DNA of 64,000 nt from UBA2336 sp965227265 (lineage in GTDB: Bacteria > Bacteroidota > Bacteroidia > Cytophagales > Cyclobacteriaceae): NCBI GenBank assembly GCA_965227265.1, contig OZ245738.1, positions 3,906,001-3,970,000 of the forward strand, written 5' to 3'. This document shows, one piece after another, positions 26,511-35,487 of the stretch. Made by a program: the position numbers and the translations under genes. How positions within the stretch are numbered: the stretch's first letter is position 1; every line of letters starts with the position of its first letter. The notes under the pieces are model-generated. The model made no database searches, was not told the origin of the DNA, and saw only the letters and a list, made by a program, of their open reading frames with translations.

Positions 26511-27572
26511 ATGAAATATTTAAAACTCTCTTTGCTGATATTTTTATTTTCAGCCTGTAGCAACGAAGACGAACCTTCTGATCCTGTTGAACTCATGTAT
26601 TTCCCCTCCAATACGGGTGCAACGTGGGAGACAAAATCCCTCTCCAGTCTGGATTGGAACGAAGCTGCCATAGACGATTTGAACGAGTACTTGATTCAGG
26701 CACACACAAAATCTTTCATGATTCTGGTAAATGGCAGAATAGTAGTGGAAAAATATTTCGATGGACATACTCAAAGTTCCACCTGGGAATGGAACAGTGC
26801 TGGTAAAACATTGGTAGCCTCTACAACAGGTATAGCCGAGCAAGAAGGGTTACTCAACATAAATAACAGCGCAACTCAATATTTGGGTGCTGGTTGGACC
26901 AGCGAAACGACAGAGAAAGAAAATTTAATAACATCGCGCCATTTACTTACGATGACCTCGGGTATAAATGACGAAAGTAATTTGGTTATAAAATCCAATT
27001 TAACCTATCTGGCGGATGCCGGAACGCGGTGGTCTTACCATAATGTTTTCCAAAAACTGATGGATGTTGTGGCTGCTGCAAGCGATCAGGAATTTGATAC
27101 ATATTTTGATACCCGGCTGAAGAATAAAATCGGAATGGATGGATATTGGGATCACGGCACAATCTTTACCATATACCATAGTACCACCCGGAGCATGGCC
27201 AGGTTTGGAATGCTTGCACTGAACCATGGAAAATGGAAAGATGAGCAGATAATAAACGAGACATTTTTTAATGAGAGTATTACTACATCTCAAAACATAA
27301 ATCCATCGTATGGTTATTTATGGTGGCTCAATGGTAAAACTAGCTACATGGTTCCCGGAGGCCAAACCGTATATGAGGGATCGTTGGTGTCACATGCTCC
27401 TGCCGATATGTATGCAGCCATGGGCGCAAGTGATCAGCGTATCTACGTAGTCCCAAGCCTGAACATGGTCGTTGTACGTATGGGTGATGCTTCCGATCCG
27501 GACAATCCAAGTTTCGCAGTTTCGGGCTTTGACAATGATCTCTGGCAAAAGATCAATGCTGTAATAGAGTAG
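26511..27572 (+). CDS. Serine hydrolase lipoprotein (class C beta-lactamase fold)
   Basis: 353 aa from ATG 26511 (a GTG five codons upstream is possible). The lipobox LFSAC16 predicts a lipoprotein. The beta-lactamase/PBP4 fold is shown by SAGK (catalytic Ser96, Lys99), the second motif YHN (SYHNVFQKL), and a C-terminal region with PGGQTVYEG. Members include esterases, D-aminopeptidases and PBP-like proteins; a true beta-lactamase is unlikely from the lipoprotein form. It is a single gene, convergent with the next. Confidence 0.85.
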   Translation: MKYLKLSLLIFLFSACSNEDEPSDPVELMYFPSNTGATWETKSLSSLDWNEAAIDDLNEYLIQAHTKSFMILVNGRIVVEKYFDGHTQSSTWEWNSAGKTLVASTTGIAEQEGLLNINNSATQYLGAGWTSETTEKENLITSRHLLTMTSGINDESNLVIKSNLTYLADAGTRWSYHNVFQKLMDVVAAASDQEFDTYFDTRLKNKIGMDGYWDHGTIFTIYHSTTRSMARFGMLALNHGKWKDEQIINETFFNESITTSQNINPSYGYLWWLNGKTSYMVPGGQTVYEGSLVSHAPADMYAAMGASDQRIYVVPSLNMVVVRMGDASDPDNPSFAVSGFDNDLWQKINAVIE

Positions 27573-27586
27573 CCTACATCGCGCAG

Positions 27587-28276
27587 TTATTTTTTCTCTA
27601 TCAATATGGTAGAGCCCACCAGCTTTCCATTTTTGTTATAGGATTCACTTTTAATCATTCCTCCATTTGGTGCAAGCCATTCAATAGCGCTGAAATCAAA
27701 ATTCATGGTAATGCCCACTTGATTTTTGATATGCATTTTACTTTTGATTTTGTAGCACTCAAATGTACCGGCAGGTGTCGTGATACTTTCCTTCGCCTCT
27801 ACTGTACGCTCACGGATGGTTACGTCCATCGTCATGGGAATTTGACTGCCCACGGCTGTGATCGTAATTTCACCATCAGGTAATACTTGTCCTGCCGAAA
27901 GCTTTGCCGGGAATTGAAGATTTTCAGACTCAACTTTAACTTCTGTTGCACCAAACGCTTTGTATTGTTCTTCCGGGATAAACTTGCGCATATCCATTGT
28001 GATAACACCGTTCTCACATGACACACCAAGATCTCCTTTACTCAGTTCTTTACCCTTTTCATTATACATGATTGAATTAATGGTAGCCGTAAATCCGGTG
28101 CTGGAAGGTATGAATGCGGTAACTTTTTGATGATTCTTGCCAGTCGGCTTTCCCTTGGCATTGTAATTTTCAAACGTCCATTCAGTACCGTTTTTAATGG
28201 GAAAGAAATTGTTGCACTGGGCATTCAAAGTCAGGCTAAACAGGGTTAAGCAAGTGATCAGCAAAAAATTCTTCAT
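27587..28276 (-). CDS. Secreted TapB/DUF3108-like protein
   Basis: 229 aa from ATG 28276. The signal peptide ends near residue 19 (LTLNAQ), followed by CNNFFPIKNGTEWTFENYN, an N-terminal motif of the TapB/DUF3108-like beta-rich family. The SITTPAGTFECYKI segment and the closing EWLAPNGGMIKSES strand are also typical. These proteins are periplasmic and of unknown role. Confidence 0.7.
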   Translation of the reverse strand: MKNFLLITCLTLFSLTLNAQCNNFFPIKNGTEWTFENYNAKGKPTGKNHQKVTAFIPSSTGFTATINSIMYNEKGKELSKGDLGVSCENGVITMDMRKFIPEEQYKAFGATEVKVESENLQFPAKLSAGQVLPDGEITITAVGSQIPMTMDVTIRERTVEAKESITTPAGTFECYKIKSKMHIKNQVGITMNFDFSAIEWLAPNGGMIKSESYNKNGKLVGSTILIEKK

Positions 28277-28391
28277 GATTAAATTGATTAGTTGTGTAAA
28301 AATAGCCCAATGCAGCGGATTAAGGATAGCACTCATCGACCTCTTAACGCACTTTAAAGTAAATTGACGACTGAGCAAGCTTCAATGCGAG

Positions 28392-28399
28392 TATCTTTG
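28392..28399 (+). promoter_or_regulatory. TAnnTTTG -7 box upstream of 102-aa protein
   Basis: TATCTTTG lies 25 nt before the ATG at 28425 and matches the Bacteroidota -7 consensus. Confidence 0.45.
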
Positions 28400-28424
28400 C
28401 TAACTGATTTTGTTGCCTGAACGC

Positions 28425-28733
28425 ATGCTGGAAGAAATTACACAACAACTATATACCGCCTCACAACAAAAGCGCATGTGCCGGATTCAAATGCGGGGCG
28501 AGCCGTTAAGCCGTGTCATTCATCCCTACGGAATTTGCAGCACATCTACTGATAAAATTATGCTGGTGTGCTGGCAATCACTTGGGTTTACGAGTGCTAC
28601 GGGTAAACCAGGTTACAGAAATCTAAACCTGATGGATTGTTTGACTGTAGAAATGATGGATGAGCATTTTTCAGTTGATGAAGGATTTAATCCGGAGGAT
28701 AAACAGTATTGTGATTGGGTTTATCATCTTTGA
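28425..28733 (+). CDS. Small cytoplasmic protein, WYL-like fold
   Basis: 102 aa from ATG 28425. The pattern CRIQMRGEPLSRVIHPYGI, then a strand (KIMLVCWQS), then NLNLMDCLTVEM resembles the WYL ligand-binding domain of transcription factors, but here it stands alone without a DNA-binding domain. The similarity is weak and read by eye. A TAnnTTTG box precedes it. Confidence 0.55.
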   Translation: MLEEITQQLYTASQQKRMCRIQMRGEPLSRVIHPYGICSTSTDKIMLVCWQSLGFTSATGKPGYRNLNLMDCLTVEMMDEHFSVDEGFNPEDKQYCDWVYHL

Positions 28734-28802
28734 GGTCAACGTTTGGCTGAAAGGCGTTTTATTTACCAAAATAAACAAATCAAAACAAATGGATTATAGA
28801 CT

Positions 28803-28821
28803 TTGTTGTGCACAGTTGTTT
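28803..28821 (+). repeat. Left copy of ~19-bp inverted repeat flanking a lipoprotein gene
   Basis: Compared with 29235-29253 in reverse orientation, 17 of 19 bases match. The core GTTGTGCACA contains the palindrome TGTGCACA. Confidence 0.75.
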
Positions 28822-28859
28822 GTCACCGTCTTGGTTTTGAAATCTAATCCGTTCGTCAA

Positions 28860-29213
28860 TTAATTAGTTATTTCTCTTTTGTCCAAGTCAATATTAGCGC
28901 AGAATTGCTTGTCGTCCAGTGAGGCAACTCTTTTGGCTCTCTTGTCAATAAATATTTTTCTAGTCAATACTTTATTTGGATCGAATTCTTTGAATTGATT
29001 CTCAGTATAAGTCAACAGAATTGTGTCATTTTTTAATGTGTATGTCCCGGTCGCTGCATTGACTCTGTTGTACAACAGTTCGAAATCACGTCCAGTTTCA
29101 TAAAGATTGATATAATGCAACTCGTCAGAAGCACCAAAAATTTTGTCATTCCGTGTAGTGCAGGACTGAAAAGTCAACAGTCCAATGCTTAAGATTGTCA
29201 GCGCTACTTTCAT
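28860..29213 (-). CDS. Small lipoprotein flanked by inverted repeats
   Basis: 117 aa from ATG 29213. The N terminus KVALTILSIGLLTFQSC is a lipobox-type signal ending in Cys18. The mature protein is mostly beta (ASDELHYINLYET, TGTYTLKNDTILLTYTEN, KVLTRKIFIDKRAKRVASL). It is unrecognised. Longer in-frame starts exist upstream (to 29318) but run into the repeat. The gene lies between inverted 19-bp repeats (28803 and 29235), suggesting a discrete inserted unit. Confidence 0.6.
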   Translation of the reverse strand: MKVALTILSIGLLTFQSCTTRNDKIFGASDELHYINLYETGRDFELLYNRVNAATGTYTLKNDTILLTYTENQFKEFDPNKVLTRKIFIDKRAKRVASLDDKQFCANIDLDKREITN

Positions 29214-29234
29214 CTTCGGTGTCCACTCGTCTTT

Positions 29235-29253
29235 AAACAATTGTGCACAACAC
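29235..29253 (-). repeat. Right copy of ~19-bp inverted repeat flanking a lipoprotein gene
   Basis: Inverted partner of 28803-28821 with two mismatches. Both lie just outside the lipoprotein frame. No target-site duplication could be confirmed by eye. Confidence 0.75.
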
Positions 29254-29371
29254 TTGAATATACGCAATTGCATATATTTCCTATATATAAGAAGAAGCTC
29301 AAAATAGTTTTGTGACAAATAGATTTTCCGTGTTTACAGGATATTTATTATCGCAATCTTCAACGGTGAAC

Positions 29372-30433
29372 CTAAACTAAATCCATTCTCACAGTATCCT
29401 TAATCTCCAATGCCAAATCCGCTCCATACTGCATAGCAGGAGTTTTATAACCTGCATCAAACTTTCCAGTCATGACTTTGTCAGCGATAAGCACTGCCGT
29501 TTTTGCCGTAAGCAGATAAGCGTTTGGTCCATTAAACAAGCTTGTGCGGATGTTACCTTCAGCATCCCAAACCATTCCGCGTAAGTAACATCTGCCATTA
29601 TGCAAATCATGTTCGGATGGACCAGACTTCCCTTTATCAATTCGTCCAAGTATAAAATCTTTCAACCAGCGTTTTCGCAAAAGCCAGCCAAGATAATTGC
29701 TCATTTTAAGATTTTGGATTGCGCTTTCATCTGCGCCAGCAAAAACTTCGATGGTTGGAATACCTGTACTTCTCCAGGCAGTTGAAATATCGCCCCATTG
29801 AATGCGGGTAGTCTTGGTTGTAAACTTTCCGAAATCAAGTTCTAGCACATCTTCTCCTAACGTAAACGGAACAAGCTGATTCTCTTTACGCATAATTCCG
29901 CCATAGCCCAGACTTTCTACCATGCTCTTTTTTGTTCCGCGTGACATTCCGCCCGGCACCATCGCAAACGCAAGCTGAAGATGCGTAGCCGAAGGCAGGC
30001 GTTTCTTTAAATGAACGGCAAGACAATCGGAAGGAACTACATCAAAACCTGTTCCCGGCATAATTTGAATTCCTGCTTGCTTCGCAGCTTCATCATATTC
30101 CGCCAGCAATTCAAATACCTGCCACTCACCGGTAATATCGGTATAGTGAGTTTTTGTTTCGAGACAGGCATCAACCATCTGTTTGGAGGTAAATCGAAAT
30201 GGTCCGCCACAATGAAGAACAAGCGATGCTTTTAAAAGAAGTCTTTTTAAGTTGATTGAATCGCTCACATCAACAACTTCAAACGGATAACCTGTTTCTT
30301 CGGATTGCTTTTGCAATGCATCACGCTTTCGACCGGCAAGAATGATAGTAAATGATTTTTTCTTTAACTCATCAATAATGAGCCGGCCGGTATAGCCATA
30401 CGAACCATAAACAATTATGGTATTTTCTCTCAC
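29372..30433 (-). CDS. Saccharopine dehydrogenase-like NAD(P)-binding protein
   Basis: 353 aa with a GTG start. An N-terminal Rossmann fold (IIVYGSYGYTGRLII, then ILAGRKRDAL) and the conserved CGGPFRF and HYTDITGEW segments match the trans-acting enoyl reductase-like branch of the saccharopine dehydrogenase family. The enzyme probably reduces or oxidises an acyl-linked substrate; the specific reaction is unknown. Its start overlaps the stop of the upstream gene (GTGA). Confidence 0.8.
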   Translation of the reverse strand: MRENTIIVYGSYGYTGRLIIDELKKKSFTIILAGRKRDALQKQSEETGYPFEVVDVSDSINLKRLLLKASLVLHCGGPFRFTSKQMVDACLETKTHYTDITGEWQVFELLAEYDEAAKQAGIQIMPGTGFDVVPSDCLAVHLKKRLPSATHLQLAFAMVPGGMSRGTKKSMVESLGYGGIMRKENQLVPFTLGEDVLELDFGKFTTKTTRIQWGDISTAWRSTGIPTIEVFAGADESAIQNLKMSNYLGWLLRKRWLKDFILGRIDKGKSGPSEHDLHNGRCYLRGMVWDAEGNIRTSLFNGPNAYLLTAKTAVLIADKVMTGKFDAGYKTPAMQYGADLALEIKDTVRMDLV

Positions 30434-30849
30434 GGAGTTTGCGGTGTAGCGGGTGGGGTAGCATGACCTAACCGTTCAACTTCAGTGACAAAATATTTTG
30501 TATCACCGCGCCAGAAAAAACGAACAAATCTTCTTTTGAATTTAAGATTGACGCGTTCACCCGTTAGTGCAACTTCTTGTAAAGCTTTTAATACTGCGTC
30601 TTCACTTCCTTCAATAGAGAAATCACGAACTTCAGCAATTGGACTGGTGTTTTTTAATGACCCGAACGATTCCATACTAAGTTTTCCTTCGTGGGTTTTG
30701 AACACAAATCCTTTTTCAGAAACGCTCAGCACCTTGCCTGCCCAATATCCACTTTCAAAAGTTCCCCAATACAGGATTGCAAACACGCCAATCAATACTA
30801 CGATAACGATGGCAATAACTTTTTTCATAATGGATTTGAATTTTTGCAT
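30430..30849 (-). CDS. Small membrane-anchored protein
   Basis: 139 aa with one N-terminal transmembrane helix (VIAIVIVVLIGVFAIL, after MKK) and a soluble domain with a short beta-rich core (GYWAGKVLSVSEKGFVFKT) ending in a Pro/Thr-rich tail. Similar proteins are sometimes labelled 6-phosphogluconate dehydrogenase in databases, which I consider a wrong transfer: there is no Rossmann fold. The ATG lies 1 nt after the frr stop, and its own TGA overlaps the next start, so it belongs to the pyrH-frr operon. Confidence 0.7.
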   Translation of the reverse strand: MQKFKSIMKKVIAIVIVVLIGVFAILYWGTFESGYWAGKVLSVSEKGFVFKTHEGKLSMESFGSLKNTSPIAEVRDFSIEGSEDAVLKALQEVALTGERVNLKFKRRFVRFFWRGDTKYFVTEVERLGHATPPATPQTP

Positions 30850-30850
30850 T

Positions 30851-31405
30851 CTATACGGTCATGATTTCAACTTCTTTCTTCTTCAGCAACGCATCTATCT
30901 TTGCAATAGAATCGTCTGTGAGCTTTTGTACTTTTTCTTCAGCATTCTTCACGTCATCTTCTGAAGCGCCTTTTATTTTCTTTAGTTGCTCGTTCGTTTC
31001 TTTACGAATGTTGCGAACGCTTACTTTTCCATGTTCGCATTCTGCACTAACCTGTTTCACCAGTTGCTTTCTTCTTTCTTCGGTAAGCATTGGGATATTC
31101 ACAATCACTTGTTGACCGTCATTCTGCGGATTCAATCCCAAATTCGCATCGCGAATTGCTTTCTCAATTTCCTGGATTAATGATTTTTCCCAAGGCTTAA
31201 TAAAAATGCTGCGCGCATCGGGTGTAGTCATAGATGAAACCTGGCTTAATGGAGTACTTGCTCCATAATATGAGACCATAATGCCATCCAACATGTTCGG
31301 GTTGGCTTTTCCTGCACGGATTTTTGTAAGCTCACTTGAGGCATGGGTTAATGCTTTGCCCATCAAGTCTCTTGCTTCTTCGAGAAACATTTCTATTTCT
31401 TCCAT
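30851..31405 (-). CDS. frr: Ribosome recycling factor
   Basis: 184 aa. The three-helix bundle signature is intact: N-terminal helix (LMGKALTHASSELTKIRAGKA), the conserved SMTTPDARSIFIKPW strand and the C-terminal helix (KVSVRNIRKETNEQLKKI). It splits the post-termination ribosome with EF-G. It follows pyrH with a 65-bp gap and shows 1-nt spacing to the next gene. Confidence 0.96.
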   Translation of the reverse strand: MEEIEMFLEEARDLMGKALTHASSELTKIRAGKANPNMLDGIMVSYYGASTPLSQVSSMTTPDARSIFIKPWEKSLIQEIEKAIRDANLGLNPQNDGQQVIVNIPMLTEERRKQLVKQVSAECEHGKVSVRNIRKETNEQLKKIKGASEDDVKNAEEKVQKLTDDSIAKIDALLKKKEVEIMTV

Positions 31406-31431
31406 AGTTGTTAATAGTTAAAAAGTTATCC

Positions 31432-31468
31432 GTTATCAGTTAATACTAATTAGCACTTAACTGATAAC
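31432..31468. repeat. 12-bp inverted repeat between pyrH and frr
   Basis: GTTATCAGTTAA at 31432-31443 and its exact complement at 31457-31468, loop 13 nt. Short overlapping units (AGTTA, GTTAA) repeat inside. It could be a hairpin in the pyrH-frr mRNA. Confidence 0.8.
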
Positions 31469-31470
31469 TC

Positions 31471-32178
31471 TTAACTGATTAGAGTTCCGGCTGTTTCACC
31501 GTTTACGATCTTTAACAAATTACCTTTTTGATTCATATCGAAAACAATAATCGGCAGCTTATTTTCCATGCACAAGGTAAAGGCTGTCATGTCCATGATA
31601 TTCAGATTTTTCTCGTATGCTTCCTGGAACGACAGTTTATTGTACTTCACGGCATCTGTAAATTTCTCGGGATCTTTATCATAAACACCGTCAACACGTG
31701 TTCCTTTTAACACCACATCAGCTTGTAATTCAACAGCGCGTAAGCTAGCGGTTGAATCGGTTGTGAAATAAGGATTTCCAATTCCGGCTCCGAAAATAAC
31801 AAGTCTGCCTTTTTCCAAGTGACGAATTGCTCTTCTACGGATGAAGGGCTCACATACTTGCTCCATTTTTATACCGGACATCAAGCGGGTATAAATTCCA
31901 TGACGCTCAAGTGCGCTTTGTAAAGCCATCGCGTTGATTACAGTCGCGAGCATTCCCATGTAGTCACCTTGTACACGATCAATGCCCAACGCTTCGGCCT
32001 GGCCACCCCTGAAAATATTTCCACCGCCAATTACAATTGCCAGTTCAACTCCGAGCGTACGGATGCTTTTTATTTCTTCACAATATTGTTCGAGCCTGGC
32101 CGGATCAATGTTTCCGCTTTTAGAAGAGCCCATAAGCGATTCACCGCTGAGCTTGAGAACGATGCGTTTGTATTTCAT
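31471..32178 (-). CDS. pyrH: UMP kinase
   Basis: 235 aa of the bacterial amino-acid-kinase type: KYKRIVLKLSGESL (ATP phosphate site), IVIGGGNIFRG, GDYMGMLATVINAMAL and GTRVDGVYDKDP are all present. It converts UMP to UDP. It heads the operon pyrH-frr. Confidence 0.96.
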   Translation of the reverse strand: MKYKRIVLKLSGESLMGSSKSGNIDPARLEQYCEEIKSIRTLGVELAIVIGGGNIFRGGQAEALGIDRVQGDYMGMLATVINAMALQSALERHGIYTRLMSGIKMEQVCEPFIRRRAIRHLEKGRLVIFGAGIGNPYFTTDSTASLRAVELQADVVLKGTRVDGVYDKDPEKFTDAVKYNKLSFQEAYEKNLNIMDMTAFTLCMENKLPIIVFDMNQKGNLLKIVNGETAGTLIS

Positions 32179-32242
32179 TGAACGTTAGAAGTAGAAAATC
32201 CCGTAAATATAGTTCAGGATTCCAGCATTTCAGGTTTTCGAA

Positions 32243-32743
32243 TCACTGAAATTCAATCAGAACCTGATTTTTTTCGACTTTGTCACCTTTTTTAACGGTA
32301 ACTGATTTTACAATTCCTTCGCCCGGAGATTTAAGTACGTTTTCCATCTTCATCGCTTCGAGAATCAGCAATGGATCATTGATATTCACGGTATCACCCG
32401 CCTGAATTTTTATATCGATGATCAACCCTGGCATAGGAGCTTTAATGTTGTTCACTTTGCTTCCGGCAGCGCTGCTCATTCCTAGTTTCTCCAACAACAA
32501 ATCAAATTTGTCTTTAACCTCAACCGTGTGGAGGTGGTTATTGATCTTCAGCGTAAACGTTTTTGTTGCGCGGTCACTTTTGACAACTTCAGCTTTATAG
32601 CTTTTGTTGTTATGAAGAATGTGGAAATAGCCTTCTGTGAGTTGCGCAATGTCCCAATTGAATGGTTTACCATCGAGTAACAAGCCATCGGTAGATTGTT
32701 CGATTTCGAAAGCTGATTTTTTATTTACGGTTACGCTCGCCAT
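32243..32743 (-). CDS. Biotin/lipoyl-attachment carrier protein (BCCP-like)
   Basis: 166 aa. The C-terminal biotinyl domain (about 90-166; IKAPMPGLIIDIKIQAG) carries the acceptor lysine in EAMKMEN. The N-terminal part (ADEINLIKE-type beta segment: SVTVNKKSAFEI, then TKTFTLKINNHLHTVEV) is shared with carrier subunits of acyl-CoA carboxylases or decarboxylases in Bacteroidota. No carboxylase subunits are next to it, so the enzyme partner must be elsewhere. Confidence 0.85.
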   Translation of the reverse strand: MASVTVNKKSAFEIEQSTDGLLLDGKPFNWDIAQLTEGYFHILHNNKSYKAEVVKSDRATKTFTLKINNHLHTVEVKDKFDLLLEKLGMSSAAGSKVNNIKAPMPGLIIDIKIQAGDTVNINDPLLILEAMKMENVLKSPGEGIVKSVTVKKGDKVEKNQVLIEFQ

Positions 32744-32765
32744 GCCCCAATTTACGATTTCGGAT

Positions 32766-32866
32766 TTACGAAGTACGATTTTCGATCTGTAAAATCTGCA
32801 TTGTAGTCTTAAAAAGCATGATTAACGCAAAATCTAAAATCGTACCGTTAAAATCGTAATTCGTAA
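32766..32866. repeat. Imperfect inverted repeat upstream of TPP riboswitch
   Basis: TTACGAAGTACGATTTT (32766-32782) and its complement (32850-32866) match at 16 of 17 bases. Smaller TACGATTTT-like units recur between them. The right arm ends 1 nt before the -7 box at 32868. Confidence 0.65.
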
Positions 32867-32867
32867 T

Positions 32868-32875
32868 TACATTTG
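32868..32875 (+). promoter_or_regulatory. TAnnTTTG -7 box of the TPP riboswitch transcript
   Basis: TACATTTG matches the Bacteroidota -7 consensus and ends 10 nt before the riboswitch begins. Confidence 0.55.
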
Positions 32876-32885
32876 TGCTGTCGAA

Positions 32886-32968
32886 AGACAAAGGGGTGCC
32901 AAAAACAAGGGCTGAGATTATACCCATAGAACCTGATGCCGGTAATGCGGACGAAGGGAGGCAGTGTT
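32886..32968 (+). promoter_or_regulatory. TPP (THI element) riboswitch
   Basis: The conserved core reads GGGGTGCC, then GGGCTGAGATTATACCC, AACCTGAT, GCCGGTAATGCGGACG and AAGGGAGG, in the order of the THI box that binds thiamine pyrophosphate. Stem P1 (GGGGTGCC region) and the CTGAGA and ACCTGA motifs are intact. It lies 57 nt upstream of the TonB-dependent receptor, so high TPP should repress it. The expression platform was not worked out; a CAGTCCCCTCTGTG segment (from 32986) may take part. Confidence 0.92.
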
Positions 32969-33025
32969 AACACGTAAGTAAGGTACAGTCCCCTCTGTGC
33001 CTGCGGGTTAAAACAAAATTTAAAA

Positions 33026-35470
33026 ATGTTAAAAATTAAAATTGTGCTGGCAGCAATCCTTTTGTCGGCAGGCGCTTTTGCGCAACCAGCAGTTATTACC
33101 GGAATGGTTATAGATGCTAAAGCAAATCAGGTATTGAACGGAGCAACGGTAACGTTAAGCTCAGGATCGAGCACGATCAGCGATGAGACTGGAAAATTTC
33201 GATTTGATGGATTAAGTCCCGGAGCGTACTCTGTTGTTGTTACTTTTATTGGCTATCAAACGAAAACAGAAAACATTTCATTGAGTGAGCACACTGAAGT
33301 AACGATCGCACTAGAAGAAACGTACCAGCTCACCGATGAAGTTGTTGTTCGGGCAACGCGTGCGAATGATAAAACTCCGTCAACTTTTACGACTGTTAAT
33401 CGACAGGCAATTCAAAGTCAGAATTTCGGGCAGGATATGCCGTTTCTGCTGAACTGGACTCCGTCATTGGTTACAACCTCAGATGCTGGTTCGGGTATCG
33501 GGTATACAGGAGTTCGCATTCGCGGAAGTGATGCTACGCGTATTAATGTTACCATTAATGGTATTCCGTATAACGATAGCGAGTCGCTTGGAACATTTTG
33601 GGTAGATGTACCGGATATTGCATCTTCTTCGCAGAGCGTTCAAATACAACGTGGTGTAGGGACATCTACTAATGGTGCCGGAGCGTTTGGTGCATCCATC
33701 AATCTTCAAACGAATGCACGCAACAGTGAACCTTATGCAGAGATCATTAATTCAGCAGGTTCATTTAATACGCATCGGCATACCATAAGTGCAGGAACGG
33801 GTTTACTTAATAATCATTGGATACTGGAAGGAAGGGTGTCAAGAATATTATCAGACGGATATATTGACCGCGCTTCTTCGGATTTGAAATCATATTATTT
33901 CTCGGGCGGATTTTATGCCGGTAAAACAATTATTCGCGCAGTTGTTTTTGGCGGAGGTGAACGAACATTTCAAAGCTGGTATGGCGTACCGGAATCGCGA
34001 TTAAAGAATGATGAAGAAGCTATGCTGGTTACGGCAGGCAATGAAGGCTGGAATGAAACGCAAACAGATCTGCTATTGAAATCGGGCAGAACGTTTAATA
34101 TTTATACATACAAGAATCAAGTTGATGATTACAAACAAGATCATTATCAATTGCATTTCTCCAGAAGCTTAACCAATTCGCTTACCGCAAATGCGTCCTT
34201 GCATTATACATATGGGCGTGGCTTCTATGAAGAATATCGATACAAGGACGATTTTTCAAATTACGGTCTTGGCAATGTAATTATTGGAGACTCGGTTATT
34301 GAATCATCGGATATTATACGCAGGCGCTGGTTGAGAAATGATTTTTATGGAGTCACGTATGCATTAAACTATGACGGTAATAAAGTAAATGCCGTATTAG
34401 GTGGAGCTTTTAATCGCTACACGGGTGATCACTTTGGACGGATACTTTGGGCTGAGGTAAATACTGTTCCTGCAGATTATCAATATTATTTCAATACAGC
34501 CGACAAGCGTGATTTTAATATCTTCTTAAAAACTAATTATCAGTTATCTGCCCGTCTTAATGCCTTTGTGGATTTACAATATCGATTTATTGGTTACCAA
34601 ACTTCAGGCATCGAGAACAAACAGAACGAATTTTTAATTGATGAAACGTTTAATTTTTTCAATCCCAAGGTTGGCTTAACCTATCAGCTTTTAGGTGCAC
34701 AGCTTTACGCATCTTTTAATGTAGCAAACCGCGAACCCGTTCGGGATGATTTTGTTGATAATCCGGCAGCTTCGCCAAAATATGAAACACTATATAATGT
34801 AGAGGCTGGATATAGAAAAATTTCTGATCGCTATACGTTAAGCGCTAACTATTATTTAATGCTCTACAACAACCAGCTTGTACTGACAGGTGCATTGAAT
34901 GATGTTGGTGCAACCTTGAGAACCAATGTTGAAAAAAGTTATCGTACAGGTATTGAGGTGGAAGGAGCCTTGAAGATTTCAAAATCTTTTACGTGGAGTG
35001 CAAATGCTACATTCAGTGAAAATAAAATTGAAGACTTTAAAGAGGTGCTGTACGATTACGGTCAGGATTTTGATCAATACAATGTTGTTGTGCGTGAGCA
35101 TAAAAACACAACCATTGCCTTTTCACCAGCCTGGATAGCTGCATCAACCTTTTCCTGGCGACTCATTCCCAATACTGAAATTGCCTTATTAACAAAATAT
35201 GTTGGGAAGCAATACTTAGACAACACCAAAACAAATGCGCGCAGCATAGATGATTATCTCGTTAGCGATATTCGAATGAGATATTCTTTTAAACCTAAAT
35301 ACCTGAAAGAGTTTTCATTCAGTTTGCTGGTTAACAATATTTTTGGCGAAGTCTATGAATCCAATGGTTATACCTATGGGTATTTAGGCGGAGGGGATGA
35401 GTACCGGGAAAACTTTTATTACCCGCAAGCCGGAACCAATTTCATGGGAATGCTTACGGTTAAATTTTAA
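33026..35470 (+). CDS. TonB-dependent receptor, likely for thiamine
   Basis: 814 aa with signal peptide (VLAAILLSAGAFAQ), a carboxypeptidase-regulatory-like module (about 21-105), a TonB box-like stretch and plug (IQSQNFGQDMPFLLNWTPS, then GYTGVRIRGSDATRINVTINGIPYND given here by its start residue about 165), and a 22-strand type barrel ending in GMLTVKF. The riboswitch directly upstream implies a thiamine or precursor importer of the outer membrane; this is an inference from the well-known coupling of THI boxes with such receptors. Confidence 0.9.
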   Translation: MLKIKIVLAAILLSAGAFAQPAVITGMVIDAKANQVLNGATVTLSSGSSTISDETGKFRFDGLSPGAYSVVVTFIGYQTKTENISLSEHTEVTIALEETYQLTDEVVVRATRANDKTPSTFTTVNRQAIQSQNFGQDMPFLLNWTPSLVTTSDAGSGIGYTGVRIRGSDATRINVTINGIPYNDSESLGTFWVDVPDIASSSQSVQIQRGVGTSTNGAGAFGASINLQTNARNSEPYAEIINSAGSFNTHRHTISAGTGLLNNHWILEGRVSRILSDGYIDRASSDLKSYYFSGGFYAGKTIIRAVVFGGGERTFQSWYGVPESRLKNDEEAMLVTAGNEGWNETQTDLLLKSGRTFNIYTYKNQVDDYKQDHYQLHFSRSLTNSLTANASLHYTYGRGFYEEYRYKDDFSNYGLGNVIIGDSVIESSDIIRRRWLRNDFYGVTYALNYDGNKVNAVLGGAFNRYTGDHFGRILWAEVNTVPADYQYYFNTADKRDFNIFLKTNYQLSARLNAFVDLQYRFIGYQTSGIENKQNEFLIDETFNFFNPKVGLTYQLLGAQLYASFNVANREPVRDDFVDNPAASPKYETLYNVEAGYRKISDRYTLSANYYLMLYNNQLVLTGALNDVGATLRTNVEKSYRTGIEVEGALKISKSFTWSANATFSENKIEDFKEVLYDYGQDFDQYNVVVREHKNTTIAFSPAWIAASTFSWRLIPNTEIALLTKYVGKQYLDNTKTNARSIDDYLVSDIRMRYSFKPKYLKEFSFSLLVNNIFGEVYESNGYTYGYLGGGDEYRENFYYPQAGTNFMGMLTVKF

Positions 35471-35487
35471 TGCATTATGATTTGTAT

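Noticed and set aside
28789..28863. 24-codon frame (MDYRLCCAQLF...) before the lipoprotein gene
   Set aside because: It is largely made of the inverted repeat; the same residues appear upstream of the lipoprotein start because the repeat is copied.
28803..29253. Integron attC-type cassette
   Set aside because: The repeats do not show paired R'/L' boxes with core GTTRRRY that I could align, and no integrase is present; kept only as an inverted-repeat-flanked gene.
30430..30849. 6-phosphogluconate dehydrogenase label for the small membrane protein
   Set aside because: No Rossmann fold or substrate motif; the name likely spread by annotation error.
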